DNA of 31,740 nucleotides from JBNKFQ01 sp050289385. Its GTDB lineage: Bacteria > Pseudomonadota > Gammaproteobacteria > Pseudomonadales > Porticoccaceae. Under the pieces are notes generated by a model. The model saw only the letters and a program-made list of their open reading frames with translations, was not told where the DNA came from and did no database searches. Location: positions 1-31,740 of the forward strand of contig JBNKFQ010000267.1 of NCBI GenBank assembly GCA_050289385.1, read 5' to 3'. Numbering within the stretch: position 1 is the stretch's first letter; each line of letters begins with the position of its first letter. A program made the translations under genes and the position numbers. Positions 16,476 to 23,619 of this stretch are shown piece after piece.

Positions 16476-16955
16476 CTACAAACCAGGCACACAAGCAACA
16501 TTACCCTGGTAGTTCACTTTCAAATGCGCTTTTATAGTATTGCAAACTTCTTTCGATTCGACCTTATTCAGGCCCCAGACAACCATTCTGCCGTCGCGCT
16601 CTGAATCATTGCCTCTTTGAGCCCTTAGGTAATAGATGGTATCAAGCTGTTGGTCATCAAACAGTTTTTTATAGCGCCTGGATAGTTCGGCCTTGCACTC
16701 GGTACTTTTAAACTGACAATTCGTACAACTCTGCAATGCCTTCGTCCATATTCTTCTTAAACGATTCTGACAATCTTCCGCACTTGTCATTTTGGCAACC
16801 AGAACGAAATCAACATTCCTGCCTGACTCGTTCAGATGAATTCTTGCTTCGCCATACATAGGCTTCCCCTCCCCGACGGAGCCATTATTACCTGCCGAGA
16901 AAAACTGGTAACCCAGAAATACGATTACGGCAACAATTAATACAATTTTAAACAC
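16476..16955 (-). CDS. Membrane-anchored six-cysteine protein of unknown function
   Basis: A 159-residue protein I do not recognise. Residues 2-20 (FKIVLIVAVIVFLGYQFFS) form an uncleaved signal anchor, so the rest is probably periplasmic. Six cysteines (EDC, QSCTNC, TEC, EVC, VAC) are spread over the C-terminal two thirds and could make three disulfides. The start is a GTG at 16955 with a strong GGAGAGGGG just upstream. It begins the accessory stretch between the AT-hook gene and the suc cluster. No function can be given from sequence or context. Confidence 0.7.
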   Translation of the reverse strand: MFKIVLIVAVIVFLGYQFFSAGNNGSVGEGKPMYGEARIHLNESGRNVDFVLVAKMTSAEDCQNRLRRIWTKALQSCTNCQFKSTECKAELSRRYKKLFDDQQLDTIYYLRAQRGNDSERDGRMVVWGLNKVESKEVCNTIKAHLKVNYQGNVACVPGL

Positions 16956-17345
16956 TTCCCCTCTCCTTCTCCTTGTATCTGTAAAAACCTACTCCAGAAT
17001 AATTGTGCGAGTTAGTGGGTCAACCTGCGCTCTAACTCTTTGCTCTACAAATCAACACATATTAGACACTACAATTCCCACAAGCATAAGAATAAAAGAT
17101 TTGTAATCATATGCTTTTTTCAGAGCACAACTGCTCGCTCTCCCCGATGACAGCAAAGACACACCAATTCAGTAAAGCATCCTGGCTCCATATATAATGA
17201 TAATATAGCCCTGAACTTCGCAAAAGCTTCCCATATATCAATCACAACTCTCAAAGCGAATATACATAAGTATATTTTATCCAAAAACATTTTTCAGCTG
17301 AAATGTTTTATTTGTTTTTACAGGTGACGTGATTTTAAGATGTGT
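16956..17345. other. 390-bp AT-rich gap without a gene
   Basis: No open frame with coding character on either strand. One seven-bp inverted repeat is visible, GAGTTAG (17009-17015) with CTAACTC (17032-17038). It is not arranged like an integron attC site, because the GTT/AAC ends are reversed. Base composition is clearly more AT-rich than the neighbouring genes, which fits laterally acquired or decaying DNA. Confidence 0.5.
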
Positions 17346-17459
17346 CGCGAATTCATACAATAAGTGCAAATCCCGAGCTGATTGTGGTTGTTTGATCCGC
17401 AAATCAATTTAACCACTTTCTTGAAAACCTGGGAATTGCACTTATTGTATGAATTCGCG
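17346..17459. repeat. 114-bp hairpin element with 29-nt arms
   Basis: Arms 17346-17374 and 17431-17459 match in inverted orientation at 28 of 29 positions and begin CGCGAATTCATACAATAAG. The 56-nt interior continues the fold: GTGGTT (17384-17389) pairs with AACCAC (17411-17416), and TTGAT with ATCAA inside that. Possible classes are a MITE, a REPIN-type element or remnant insertion-sequence ends; I cannot assign a family. No clean target duplication is seen, although ATGTGT occurs close to both edges. It abuts the toxin-like fragment at 17461. Confidence 0.75.
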
Positions 17460-17460
17460 C

Positions 17461-17652
17461 TAAATGTGTAGCGACATATCTACCACCACCTAAACTTACT
17501 ATGCTCGCCTCTCCTGCCGCGATAACATCAGCTCCATTATGAATCACTGCATGAGAAATTTCGTTACCGTGCTTGCTAAATGGAATAAAACGTAACTCGC
17601 CAGATTTAGAAATTGCCCACTTAACAAGTGGCAGCTTGACCGGCAACAGACC
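17461..17652 (-). pseudogene. Fragment resembling the C-terminal domain of a polymorphic-toxin protein
   Basis: In one minus-strand frame, about 64 residues look like genuine protein: KWAISKSGELRFIPFSKHG, then ISHAVIHNGADVIAAGEASI and GGGRYVATHLA. The pattern 'ISHA-x4-G-x-VIAAGEA...GG-Y' resembles short C-terminal modules that I recall from polymorphic toxin/RHS-type proteins, which usually continue to an SGHY-like end. Here the frame runs straight into the hairpin element at 17459, while its upstream part overlaps symE antisense and looks non-coding. I read it as a relic truncated at both ends. The family link is from memory and uncertain. Confidence 0.35.
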
Positions 17653-17702
17653 AATGGCCTGCGCTGTATTCTGGCCAACCTCGCCGGGGCGCCGGAGTTT
17701 GA

Positions 17703-17737
17703 GGCCAGCCATCGGCCCGACCAGGGGAGGGCTGGCC
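17703..17737 (+). promoter_or_regulatory. Hairpin holding the symE ribosome binding site
   Basis: GGCCAGCC (17703-17710) pairs perfectly with GGCTGGCC (17730-17737), the base right before the symE ATG. The Shine-Dalgarno AGGGGAGG (17723-17730) lies in the loop, ending in the first stem base. Translation could be reduced when the stem forms or when an antisense RNA pairs with the loop. Regulation is inference. Confidence 0.5.
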
Positions 17738-17950
17738 ATGAGTGAGCGACACACAACCGTAAAAACAACCGTAAAAAGCAAACCGGTACGGTTAATCAAG
17801 GCGACCTCGTTTTGCACGACCCACAACACCAAACCTGTGCCCTGGGTGCAGTTAAAGGGCAAGTGGCTGAGACAGGCCGGGTTCGAGATCAATACGCCCG
17901 TCAAAATCCGCGTGATGGACAAGTGTCTGGTGTTGACGGCGGAAGGGTAA
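17738..17950 (+). CDS. SymE-like toxin (type I toxin-antitoxin family)
   Basis: A 70-residue basic protein. Residues 30-70 carry the SymE-family core, PVPWVQLKGKWLRQAGFEI followed by TPVKIRVMDKCLVLT, with an AbrB-like swapped-hairpin character. In E. coli, SymE is an SOS-induced protein that inhibits translation or compacts the nucleoid and is repressed by the antisense RNA SymR. The open frame extends 55 codons further upstream, but that part is unlike SymE and the ATG at 17738 has AGGGGAGG seven bases before it, so the short form is chosen. No LexA box is visible upstream. A SymR-like antisense RNA would be expected over 17700-17760, but no promoter for it is evident. A clear terminator follows. 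Confidence 0.8.
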   Translation: MSERHTTVKTTVKSKPVRLIKATSFCTTHNTKPVPWVQLKGKWLRQAGFEINTPVKIRVMDKCLVLTAEG

Positions 17951-17978
17951 AAAAATCAAAACAGCAAAGCCAAAACGA

Positions 17979-18003
17979 CAATGGCCCGCGATGCGGGCCA
18001 TTG
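17979..18003 (+). terminator. Rho-independent terminator after symE
   Basis: CAATGGCCCGC (17979-17989) and its exact complement (17993-18003) form an 11-bp stem around a GAT loop, then GTTTATT. It lies 28 nt after the symE stop. Confidence 0.8.
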
Positions 18004-18093
18004 GTTTATTAAAATTCCGGGTTATTTATTTTGATTGTTGTGCACGTTGCTTAACCTTTACCCCTTATGATGGAGATTTACTCCAGTTTTAAT

Positions 18094-18375
18094 TCAACAT
18101 ATTTTTCCACATTTTGGGCACTCCCCACTTCCCTCCGGATAAAAACATGACCCGCAATTGTTAGGGCAAAGTTGAGGATTACCTGCTGGCTTATATGGCT
18201 CCCACCCCATTTTTATATGGTGTACCGCCATAGCCTCTTCAGAGGTATCCGCCATAATCACGTGCAACAAAACCGCTTCACCAAAAAAAAGCCCTTTATC
18301 TTTTAACTGTTTTATCCCCTCTTCATCACTTAATGTAGTTCCATTTTCATCTTGCCATACTTCAAATCTTTTCAT
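18094..18375 (-). CDS. Small protein with C-terminal zinc-ribbon-like cysteines
   Basis: A 93-residue protein of unknown function. The N-terminal 60 residues (MKRFEVWQDENGTTLSDEEG) are acidic and lack membrane segments. The C-terminus has CPNNC, then C-F-Y-P-E-G-S-G-E-CPKC, ending KIC: a Cys4-type treble clef or zinc ribbon is plausible. Upstream TTG and GTG codons in frame (18390, 18387) are less likely starts than the ATG at 18375, though its ribosome binding site is weak. It lies between symE and the suc terminator, on the strand of the suc genes, but is separated from them by a terminator. Confidence 0.65.
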   Translation of the reverse strand: MKRFEVWQDENGTTLSDEEGIKQLKDKGLFFGEAVLLHVIMADTSEEAMAVHHIKMGWEPYKPAGNPQLCPNNCGSCFYPEGSGECPKCGKIC

Positions 18376-18520
18376 GTTTCTTAGCACCAATAATTACATG
18401 GGTATAAAATATAGGGGTCAAGTATCATATTCACTCTTTATCCGGGATAACCCTGCCATACAATTTCCGATCCTCTGCCAATCTCTGCTTTAGCCTGGAT
18501 AGCGCGTATAGTACTAACAC

Positions 18521-18551
18521 AAAAAAGGCAGCCTCATTTGAAGCTGCCTTT
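18521..18551 (-). terminator. Rho-independent terminator of the sdh-suc cluster
   Basis: Read on the minus strand, AAAGGCAGC (18551-18543) pairs with GCTGCCTTT (18532-18524) and is followed by more T's to 18521. It lies 24 nt after the sucD stop and closes the cluster. Confidence 0.85.
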
Positions 18552-18574
18552 AAAATCACTATATATGTCAAAAA

Positions 18575-19447
18575 TTACCAACCGGTAACCTCTTTCAAGG
18601 CACTGCCAATATCCGCCAAACTTCGAACCGTCTTCACACCCGCATCTTCCAGCGCCGCAAATTTTTCAGCCGCCGTGCCTTTACCGCCGGATATGATCGC
18701 ACCGGCATGCCCCATACGCTTGCCCGCTGGCGCGGTAACGCCGGCAATATAGGAAACCACCGGTTTGGTAACATTGGCTTTAATGTATGCCGCTGCCTCT
18801 TCTTCCGCAGTGCCACCAATCTCACCAATCATAACAATGGCTTCGGTCTGCGGGTCGTTCTGAAACAGCTCCAGAATATCAATAAAGTTGGAACCGGGAA
18901 TCGGATCACCACCAATACCAACACAAGTGGACTGCCCAAAACCGTAATCGGTAGTTTGTTTTACCGCCTCATAAGTCAGTGTACCCGAGCGAGATACGAT
19001 ACCAACCTTGCCTGCCAGGTGAATATGTCCTGGCATAATACCAATCTTGCACTCATCTGGCGTAATCACGCCCGGACAGTTGGGCCCGATCAGCCGTACC
19101 CCAAGTTCGTCGCACTTGACCTTGCAATCCAGCATATCGAGCGTTGGTATACCTTCGGTAATACAAACAATCAGTTTAATACCACTATTGGCCGCTTCCA
19201 AAATTGAGTCTTTGCAAAATGGTGCCGGGACGTAGATAACAGATGCATCTGCCCCGGTAGATTCCACGGCCTCGGCAACGGTATTAAACACGGGTAAACC
19301 CAAGTGTGTTTGCCCGCCTTTGCCAGGGGTAACACCACCGACCATATTCGTACCGTACTCAATCGCTTGCTCAGAGTGAAAAGTACCTTGCGAACCGGTA
19401 AAACCCTGACAAATAACTTTGGTGTCTTTATTAATCAGTACGCTCAT
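18575..19447 (-). CDS. sucD: Succinyl-CoA synthetase (ADP-forming) alpha subunit
   Basis: A 290-residue alpha subunit. It binds CoA through the N-terminal Rossmann domain (GFTGSQGTFH near 15-24) and carries the phosphorylated active-site histidine H247 in GKRMGHAGAI. IGPNCPGVITP and SRSGTLTYE are family blocks. With SucC it makes ATP (or GTP) from succinyl-CoA in the TCA cycle. The ATG overlaps the last base of the sucC stop (TAATG), so the two subunits are translationally coupled. Length equals the family norm. Confidence 0.97.
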   Translation of the reverse strand: MSVLINKDTKVICQGFTGSQGTFHSEQAIEYGTNMVGGVTPGKGGQTHLGLPVFNTVAEAVESTGADASVIYVPAPFCKDSILEAANSGIKLIVCITEGIPTLDMLDCKVKCDELGVRLIGPNCPGVITPDECKIGIMPGHIHLAGKVGIVSRSGTLTYEAVKQTTDYGFGQSTCVGIGGDPIPGSNFIDILELFQNDPQTEAIVMIGEIGGTAEEEAAAYIKANVTKPVVSYIAGVTAPAGKRMGHAGAIISGGKGTAAEKFAALEDAGVKTVRSLADIGSALKEVTGW

Positions 19448-20616
19448 TATTTTTCTCCCCCTGCAGCATTTACCACTTGCTGAGCAGCATCGGTCAGACT
19501 GGTGGCGGCAATAATATTCAGACCGCTGTCGGCCAATACTTTCGCACCAAGATCAGCGTTGTTGCCCTCCAGGCGTACAACGACAGGTACTTTTACACCC
19601 ACTTCTTCTACCGCACCAATAACACCTTCAGCAATCAGGTCACAGCGCACGATGCCGCCAAATATATTGATCAGTACAGCTTCCACGCTGTCGTCAGAAA
19701 GAATAATTTTAAATGCTTCAATAACACGCTCTTTGGTAGCCCCACCACCAACGTCCAGGAAGTTAGCGGGCCGTCCTCCATGCAATTTGACGATGTCCAT
19801 AGTCCCCATCGCCAAACCGGCGCCATTAACCATGCAACCGATATTGCCGTCCAGCGCTACATAATTGAGATCCCACTGTGCAGCATGCGCTTCACGAGCA
19901 TCTTCTTGCGAGGGATCGTGCATTTCGCGAATAACCTTCTGGCGATACAAGGCATTGCTGTCAATAACGACTTTGGCATCCAGGCAATGCAGATTACCTT
20001 CCTCAGTAATCACCAGAGGGTTGACTTCGAGCAACGCCAAATCCTTGTCCTGAAACAATTTTGCGAGGCCAAGAAATATTTGTGTAAACTGTTTTACCTG
20101 TACACCTTCAAGCCCCAGGTTAAACGCAAGTTCACGTGCCTGGTAGGGTTGAGCTCCGGTCAACGGATCAATTTCTGCCTTGAGAATTTTTTCCGGTGTT
20201 TCTTCGGCAACTTTTTCAATTTCAACACCGCCTTCAGTGGAGGCCATAAATACGATACGGCGGCTTGACCGATCAACAACTGCGCCCAAATAAAGTTCGT
20301 TGGCAATATCTGTGCACGTTTCTACCAGAATACGACTGACAGGTTGTCCATTGGCATCGGTCTGATACGTCACCAGGTTTTTACCCAGCCACTGTTTGGC
20401 AAATGCATCCACCTCGTCTGTTGTGGACACCAGTTTTACACCGCCGGCCTTGCCCCGACCACCTGCGTGAACCTGTGCCTTTACCACCCACTTGTCGCCA
20501 CCTATCTCTTTAGCAGCGGCTACCGCTTCTGCTGCAGTTTCTGCAGCAATGCCTTTTGAAACAGGCAATCCGTATTCGGCGAATAGCTGCTTACCCTGGT
20601 ACTCGTGTAAATTCAT
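19447..20616 (-). CDS. sucC: Succinyl-CoA synthetase (ADP-forming) beta subunit
   Basis: A 389-residue beta subunit with an N-terminal ATP-grasp domain (MNLHEYQGKQLFAEYGLPV, KAQVHAGGRGKAGGVKL) and a C-terminal domain with the power helix. NVLVNIFGGI-type sequence is seen as VEAVLINIFGGIVRCD. It binds the nucleotide and joins SucD in the cytoplasmic complex. AAGG lies about nine nt before the ATG at 20616. The 129-nt spacer to the lpd stop upstream is mostly occupied by an inverted heptad array, so sucCD may be expressed at a different level from sucAB-lpd. Confidence 0.97.
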   Translation of the reverse strand: MNLHEYQGKQLFAEYGLPVSKGIAAETAAEAVAAAKEIGGDKWVVKAQVHAGGRGKAGGVKLVSTTDEVDAFAKQWLGKNLVTYQTDANGQPVSRILVETCTDIANELYLGAVVDRSSRRIVFMASTEGGVEIEKVAEETPEKILKAEIDPLTGAQPYQARELAFNLGLEGVQVKQFTQIFLGLAKLFQDKDLALLEVNPLVITEEGNLHCLDAKVVIDSNALYRQKVIREMHDPSQEDAREAHAAQWDLNYVALDGNIGCMVNGAGLAMGTMDIVKLHGGRPANFLDVGGGATKERVIEAFKIILSDDSVEAVLINIFGGIVRCDLIAEGVIGAVEEVGVKVPVVVRLEGNNADLGAKVLADSGLNIIAATSLTDAAQQVVNAAGGEK

Positions 20617-20636
20617 AATTCAGAACCTTGTTGAAA

Positions 20637-20738
20637 AGTTGGATGCCGGAAGCTGGATGTTGGTAGTAAAAGCAAACGGCCGAGCGCAGCGATGGCGCGA
20701 GTCCTTCACTTCCAACTTCCAACCTCAAACTTCCAACT
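20637..20738. repeat. Inverted heptad array (copy B) in the lpd-sucC spacer
   Basis: Left array of four heptads: AGTTGGA, TGCCGGA, AGCTGGA, TGTTGGT (20637-20664). Right array of four: TCCAACT, TCCAACC, TCAAACT, TCCAACT (20711-20738). The 46-nt core has GGCCGAGCGCAG, nearly the same as in copy A. Left and right are complementary and share the seven-base period, so the transcript can fold into a hairpin in several registers. It ends eight nt from the lpd stop codon. Confidence 0.78.
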
Positions 20739-20745
20739 ATTTAAA

Positions 20746-22185
20746 TCACTTCCGTTTCTTGCGATTCGGCATATGAATGGCATGCCCATTCACAGCCAGA
20801 GCAGCTTCCTTAACCGCTTCCGAGAAAGTCGGGTGCCCAAACACCGTCATACCGATATCTTCTGCACTGGCTCCAAACTCCATGGCGATGGCAACCTGCT
20901 GCACCAGGTCGGACGCACTTGGGCCGACAATATGGCACCCCAGTATGCGATCGGTATCAGCGTGTGCGATCATTTTGACCATACCGTCCGCTTCGTCGGC
21001 AGCGACCGCACGACCGATGGCTAAAAATGGAAATACACCAATGTTGTAAGGCTCACCGGACTGTTTAAGCTCTTCTTCAGTCAAGCCAACAGCGGCAATT
21101 TCCGGATGTGTGTAAATAACATTGGGGATAATATCGTAATTCATCGCGGTTTTTTGACCGGCGATGCGTTCCGCCACCATAACGCCTTCTTCCGATCCTT
21201 TGTGCGCCAGCATCGGTCCGCGCACGACATCGCCAATGGCCCATACGCCAGGCGCATTGGTGGCACAATAATCGTCAACGAAAATGGAACCGCGTTCGTC
21301 AAGATTTACACCACTGTCAGCCGCCAGCAAGCCCTCTGTAAACGGGCGACGACCAACGCATACTATCAACTTGTCAAAAACTTCCTGTTTGGTGCCATCA
21401 GCTGTTTCGTAAGTAACATGAACTTCGCCATTTTTTACTTCGCTGCCCGTCACCCGAGCACCCAACCGTATATCCAGGCCCTGTTTTTTAAATATTTTCT
21501 GACTCTCTTTGGCAATCTGCTTGTCCATCATTGCCAGAAAGTCAGGCAATGCCTCAAGCAAAACCACCTCTGACCCCAGGCGTTTCCAGACACTTCCCAA
21601 CTCCAGTCCGATAACACCAGCGCCGATAATACCGAGACGCTTGGGTACGGATTGCAATTCCAGCGCGCCAGTGGAATCAATTATGGACTCGTTGTCTATC
21701 GGAGCAACAGGAATATCAATGGGCTGTGAGCCCGTAGCAATAATGACGTTGTCTGCCGCCAGCACCTGCACCTTGTCATCAGCGTCGGTGACCTCCACCT
21801 CACGCCCGGCCAACAATCGACCCGTACCATATATAGAGGTAACTCCATTGGCCTTAAACAGAGCGGAGATACCACCAGCCATCTGCTGAACAATTTTTTC
21901 TTTCCGAGCAATCATCGCCGGCACATCAATAGTGGCTTCACTAATTTTTATACCGTGCTGACCCATTAAACCCCGAGTCTCATGGTATTTGTGCGAACTA
22001 TCCAACAGGGCCTTTGACGGAATACAACCTGTGTTCAAACAGGTACCACCGTTTACCGTTTTTCCTTTATTGTCACGCCATTTTTCAACACAAGCGGCTT
22101 TCAGGCCCAGTTGTGCGGCGCGGATAGCAGCCACATAACCCGCAGGGCCAGACCCTATAACGATGACATCGTATTTATCAGACAT
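20746..22185 (-). CDS. lpd: Dihydrolipoyl dehydrogenase (E3)
   Basis: A 479-residue FAD flavoprotein disulfide oxidoreductase that reoxidises the lipoyl group of SucB and passes electrons to NAD+. The FAD-binding GSGPAGYVAA (11-20), the redox pair C49/C54 in GGTCLNTGCIPSK, the NAD-binding GAGVIGLELGSVW and the C-terminal H451-P...E456 dyad are all intact. Its place between sucB and sucC suggests a dedicated E3 for the 2-oxoglutarate complex, as in Pseudomonas lpdG, although it could also serve pyruvate dehydrogenase. Sixty nt separate it from sucB. Confidence 0.96.
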   Translation of the reverse strand: MSDKYDVIVIGSGPAGYVAAIRAAQLGLKAACVEKWRDNKGKTVNGGTCLNTGCIPSKALLDSSHKYHETRGLMGQHGIKISEATIDVPAMIARKEKIVQQMAGGISALFKANGVTSIYGTGRLLAGREVEVTDADDKVQVLAADNVIIATGSQPIDIPVAPIDNESIIDSTGALELQSVPKRLGIIGAGVIGLELGSVWKRLGSEVVLLEALPDFLAMMDKQIAKESQKIFKKQGLDIRLGARVTGSEVKNGEVHVTYETADGTKQEVFDKLIVCVGRRPFTEGLLAADSGVNLDERGSIFVDDYCATNAPGVWAIGDVVRGPMLAHKGSEEGVMVAERIAGQKTAMNYDIIPNVIYTHPEIAAVGLTEEELKQSGEPYNIGVFPFLAIGRAVAADEADGMVKMIAHADTDRILGCHIVGPSASDLVQQVAIAMEFGASAEDIGMTVFGHPTFSEAVKEAALAVNGHAIHMPNRKKRK

Positions 22186-22245
22186 TCTTGTTTACCTGAA
22201 ATAATGAGTGTTCTGTAAAAATAACCTGTATAAAAAAGTTAAAAA

Positions 22246-23496
22246 TTAAATCTCCAGCAATATTTTGGCCGGGTTTTCGATCATGTCCTTGATAGCCGCC
22301 AGAAACTGAACGGCTTCTTTGCCATCGATCAGACGATGGTCGTAGGACAACGCAAGGTACATCATGGGCCGCACAACAATCTCGCCATTTTCGACGACAG
22401 GACGTTCCTGAATTTTGTGCATACCCAGAATCGCAGTTTGCGGAGGATTGAGAATTGGAGTGGACAGCAACGAACCAAAAACACCACCATTTGTGATGGT
22501 GAAGGTGCCGCCAGTCATTTCTTCAATCGTCAATTTGCCATCGCGAGCACGACCGGCAAATTCGGCAATTTTGCCCTCGACATCAGCGATACTCATCTGG
22601 TCTGCGTTGCGAAGGACCGGCACGACCAGGCCACGCTCGGTAGAAACCGCGACGCCAACATCCTGATAACCGTGGTAAACAATGTCACTGCCATCAATAG
22701 AAGCGTTAACCGACGGAAAACGTTTGAGCGCCTCTACGGCCGCCCGAACAAAAAAGCCCATAAAACCGAGCCGGGTTCCATCATGAATTTTGGCGAACTG
22801 GTCCTTGAATTGTGTGCGCAATGCCATCACCCTGTGCATATCCACTTCATTAAACGTGGTAAGCATTGCCGTATTTTGCGCCACTTGAAGCAGGCGGTCG
22901 GCAATTCGGGCCCGCATACGTGTCATTGGCACACGCTTCTCTACCCGCTCACCTGGCGAAATTGCAGCAGGCATGGCATCACCACCAGACTGTGCCGATG
23001 CAGCAGGTGCGGATGAGGCAACAGGTTCAGGCGCATTTGTGGCAGGCGCTCGCGGAGCTTGCCAATTCATTACGTCTTCCTTGGTAACACGACCATCTTT
23101 GCCGGTGCCACTAATTTTTTGCGGATTGATCCCCTTTTCGTTTGCCAGCTTTCGAGCCGCCGGGCTCACGATTTTATCGCCTTCTGATACAGGCGCTGGC
23201 GCCGGTTTGTTGTCCTCGCCAGATGTATCGACAGCGGCAGTTGAGGAATTGGCACTGGCACCGGAATCAATGCGGGCAATTACCTCGTTGCTCTGAACGG
23301 TATCACCTTCATTTTTCAGCACTTCCTGCAATACGCCATCAGAGGGTGCAACCACCTCAAGCACAACTTTATCGGTCTCTATATCCACCAACAGGTCGTC
23401 GCGTTTAAGCGCTTCGCCAGGCTGCTTGTGCCATGTTGCAATACTGCCTTCCTGAACAGATTCAGGAAACGTTGGGGCCTTGATTTCGACAGACAT
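22246..23496 (-). CDS. sucB: 2-oxoglutarate dehydrogenase E2 (dihydrolipoyl succinyltransferase)
   Basis: A 416-residue E2 core protein. It has one lipoyl domain with K43 in IETDKVVLEV, an Ala/Pro-rich linker (85-110), a peripheral-subunit-binding domain (about 110-148, SPAARKLANEKGI), a second linker (150-183) and the acyltransferase domain with H387 and D391 in SYDHRLIDG. It transfers the succinyl group to CoA and forms the structural core of the complex. The start ATG at 23496 has AAAGGA upstream. A non-heptad inverted array fills the spacer between sucA and this gene. Confidence 0.97.
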   Translation of the reverse strand: MSVEIKAPTFPESVQEGSIATWHKQPGEALKRDDLLVDIETDKVVLEVVAPSDGVLQEVLKNEGDTVQSNEVIARIDSGASANSSTAAVDTSGEDNKPAPAPVSEGDKIVSPAARKLANEKGINPQKISGTGKDGRVTKEDVMNWQAPRAPATNAPEPVASSAPAASAQSGGDAMPAAISPGERVEKRVPMTRMRARIADRLLQVAQNTAMLTTFNEVDMHRVMALRTQFKDQFAKIHDGTRLGFMGFFVRAAVEALKRFPSVNASIDGSDIVYHGYQDVGVAVSTERGLVVPVLRNADQMSIADVEGKIAEFAGRARDGKLTIEEMTGGTFTITNGGVFGSLLSTPILNPPQTAILGMHKIQERPVVENGEIVVRPMMYLALSYDHRLIDGKEAVQFLAAIKDMIENPAKILLEI

Positions 23497-23533
23497 CGGG
23501 CTTGTTCCTTTACGAATAATTAATTGTAAGTCT

Positions 23534-23619
23534 TTTGGTCTGAAGGGGTTTGGTCTGAAGGGCCGCTAAAGAATGAAGAAGGACGGTGTACCGCCCCTTC
23601 AGTCTAAAACCCTTCAGAC
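23534..23619. repeat. Inverted array of a 15-bp unit (copy C) in the sucA-sucB spacer
   Basis: Left: two tandem copies of TTTGGTCTGAAGGG(G) (23534-23548, 23549-23562). Right: CCCTTCAGTCTAAAA (23595-23609) and CCCTTCAGAC (23610-23619), the complementary unit. Core of 32 nt. The last base is also the final base of the sucA TAG stop. Same architecture as the heptad arrays but a different repeat sequence. Confidence 0.78.

Noticed and set aside
17009..17038. Integron attC-like site
   Set aside because: The inverted GTT/AAC core is in the wrong orientation, and there is no integrase or cassette nearby.
17573..17737. Longer form of the SymE-like protein with 55 extra N-terminal residues
   Set aside because: The extension does not resemble SymE, and the internal ATG has a far better ribosome binding site.
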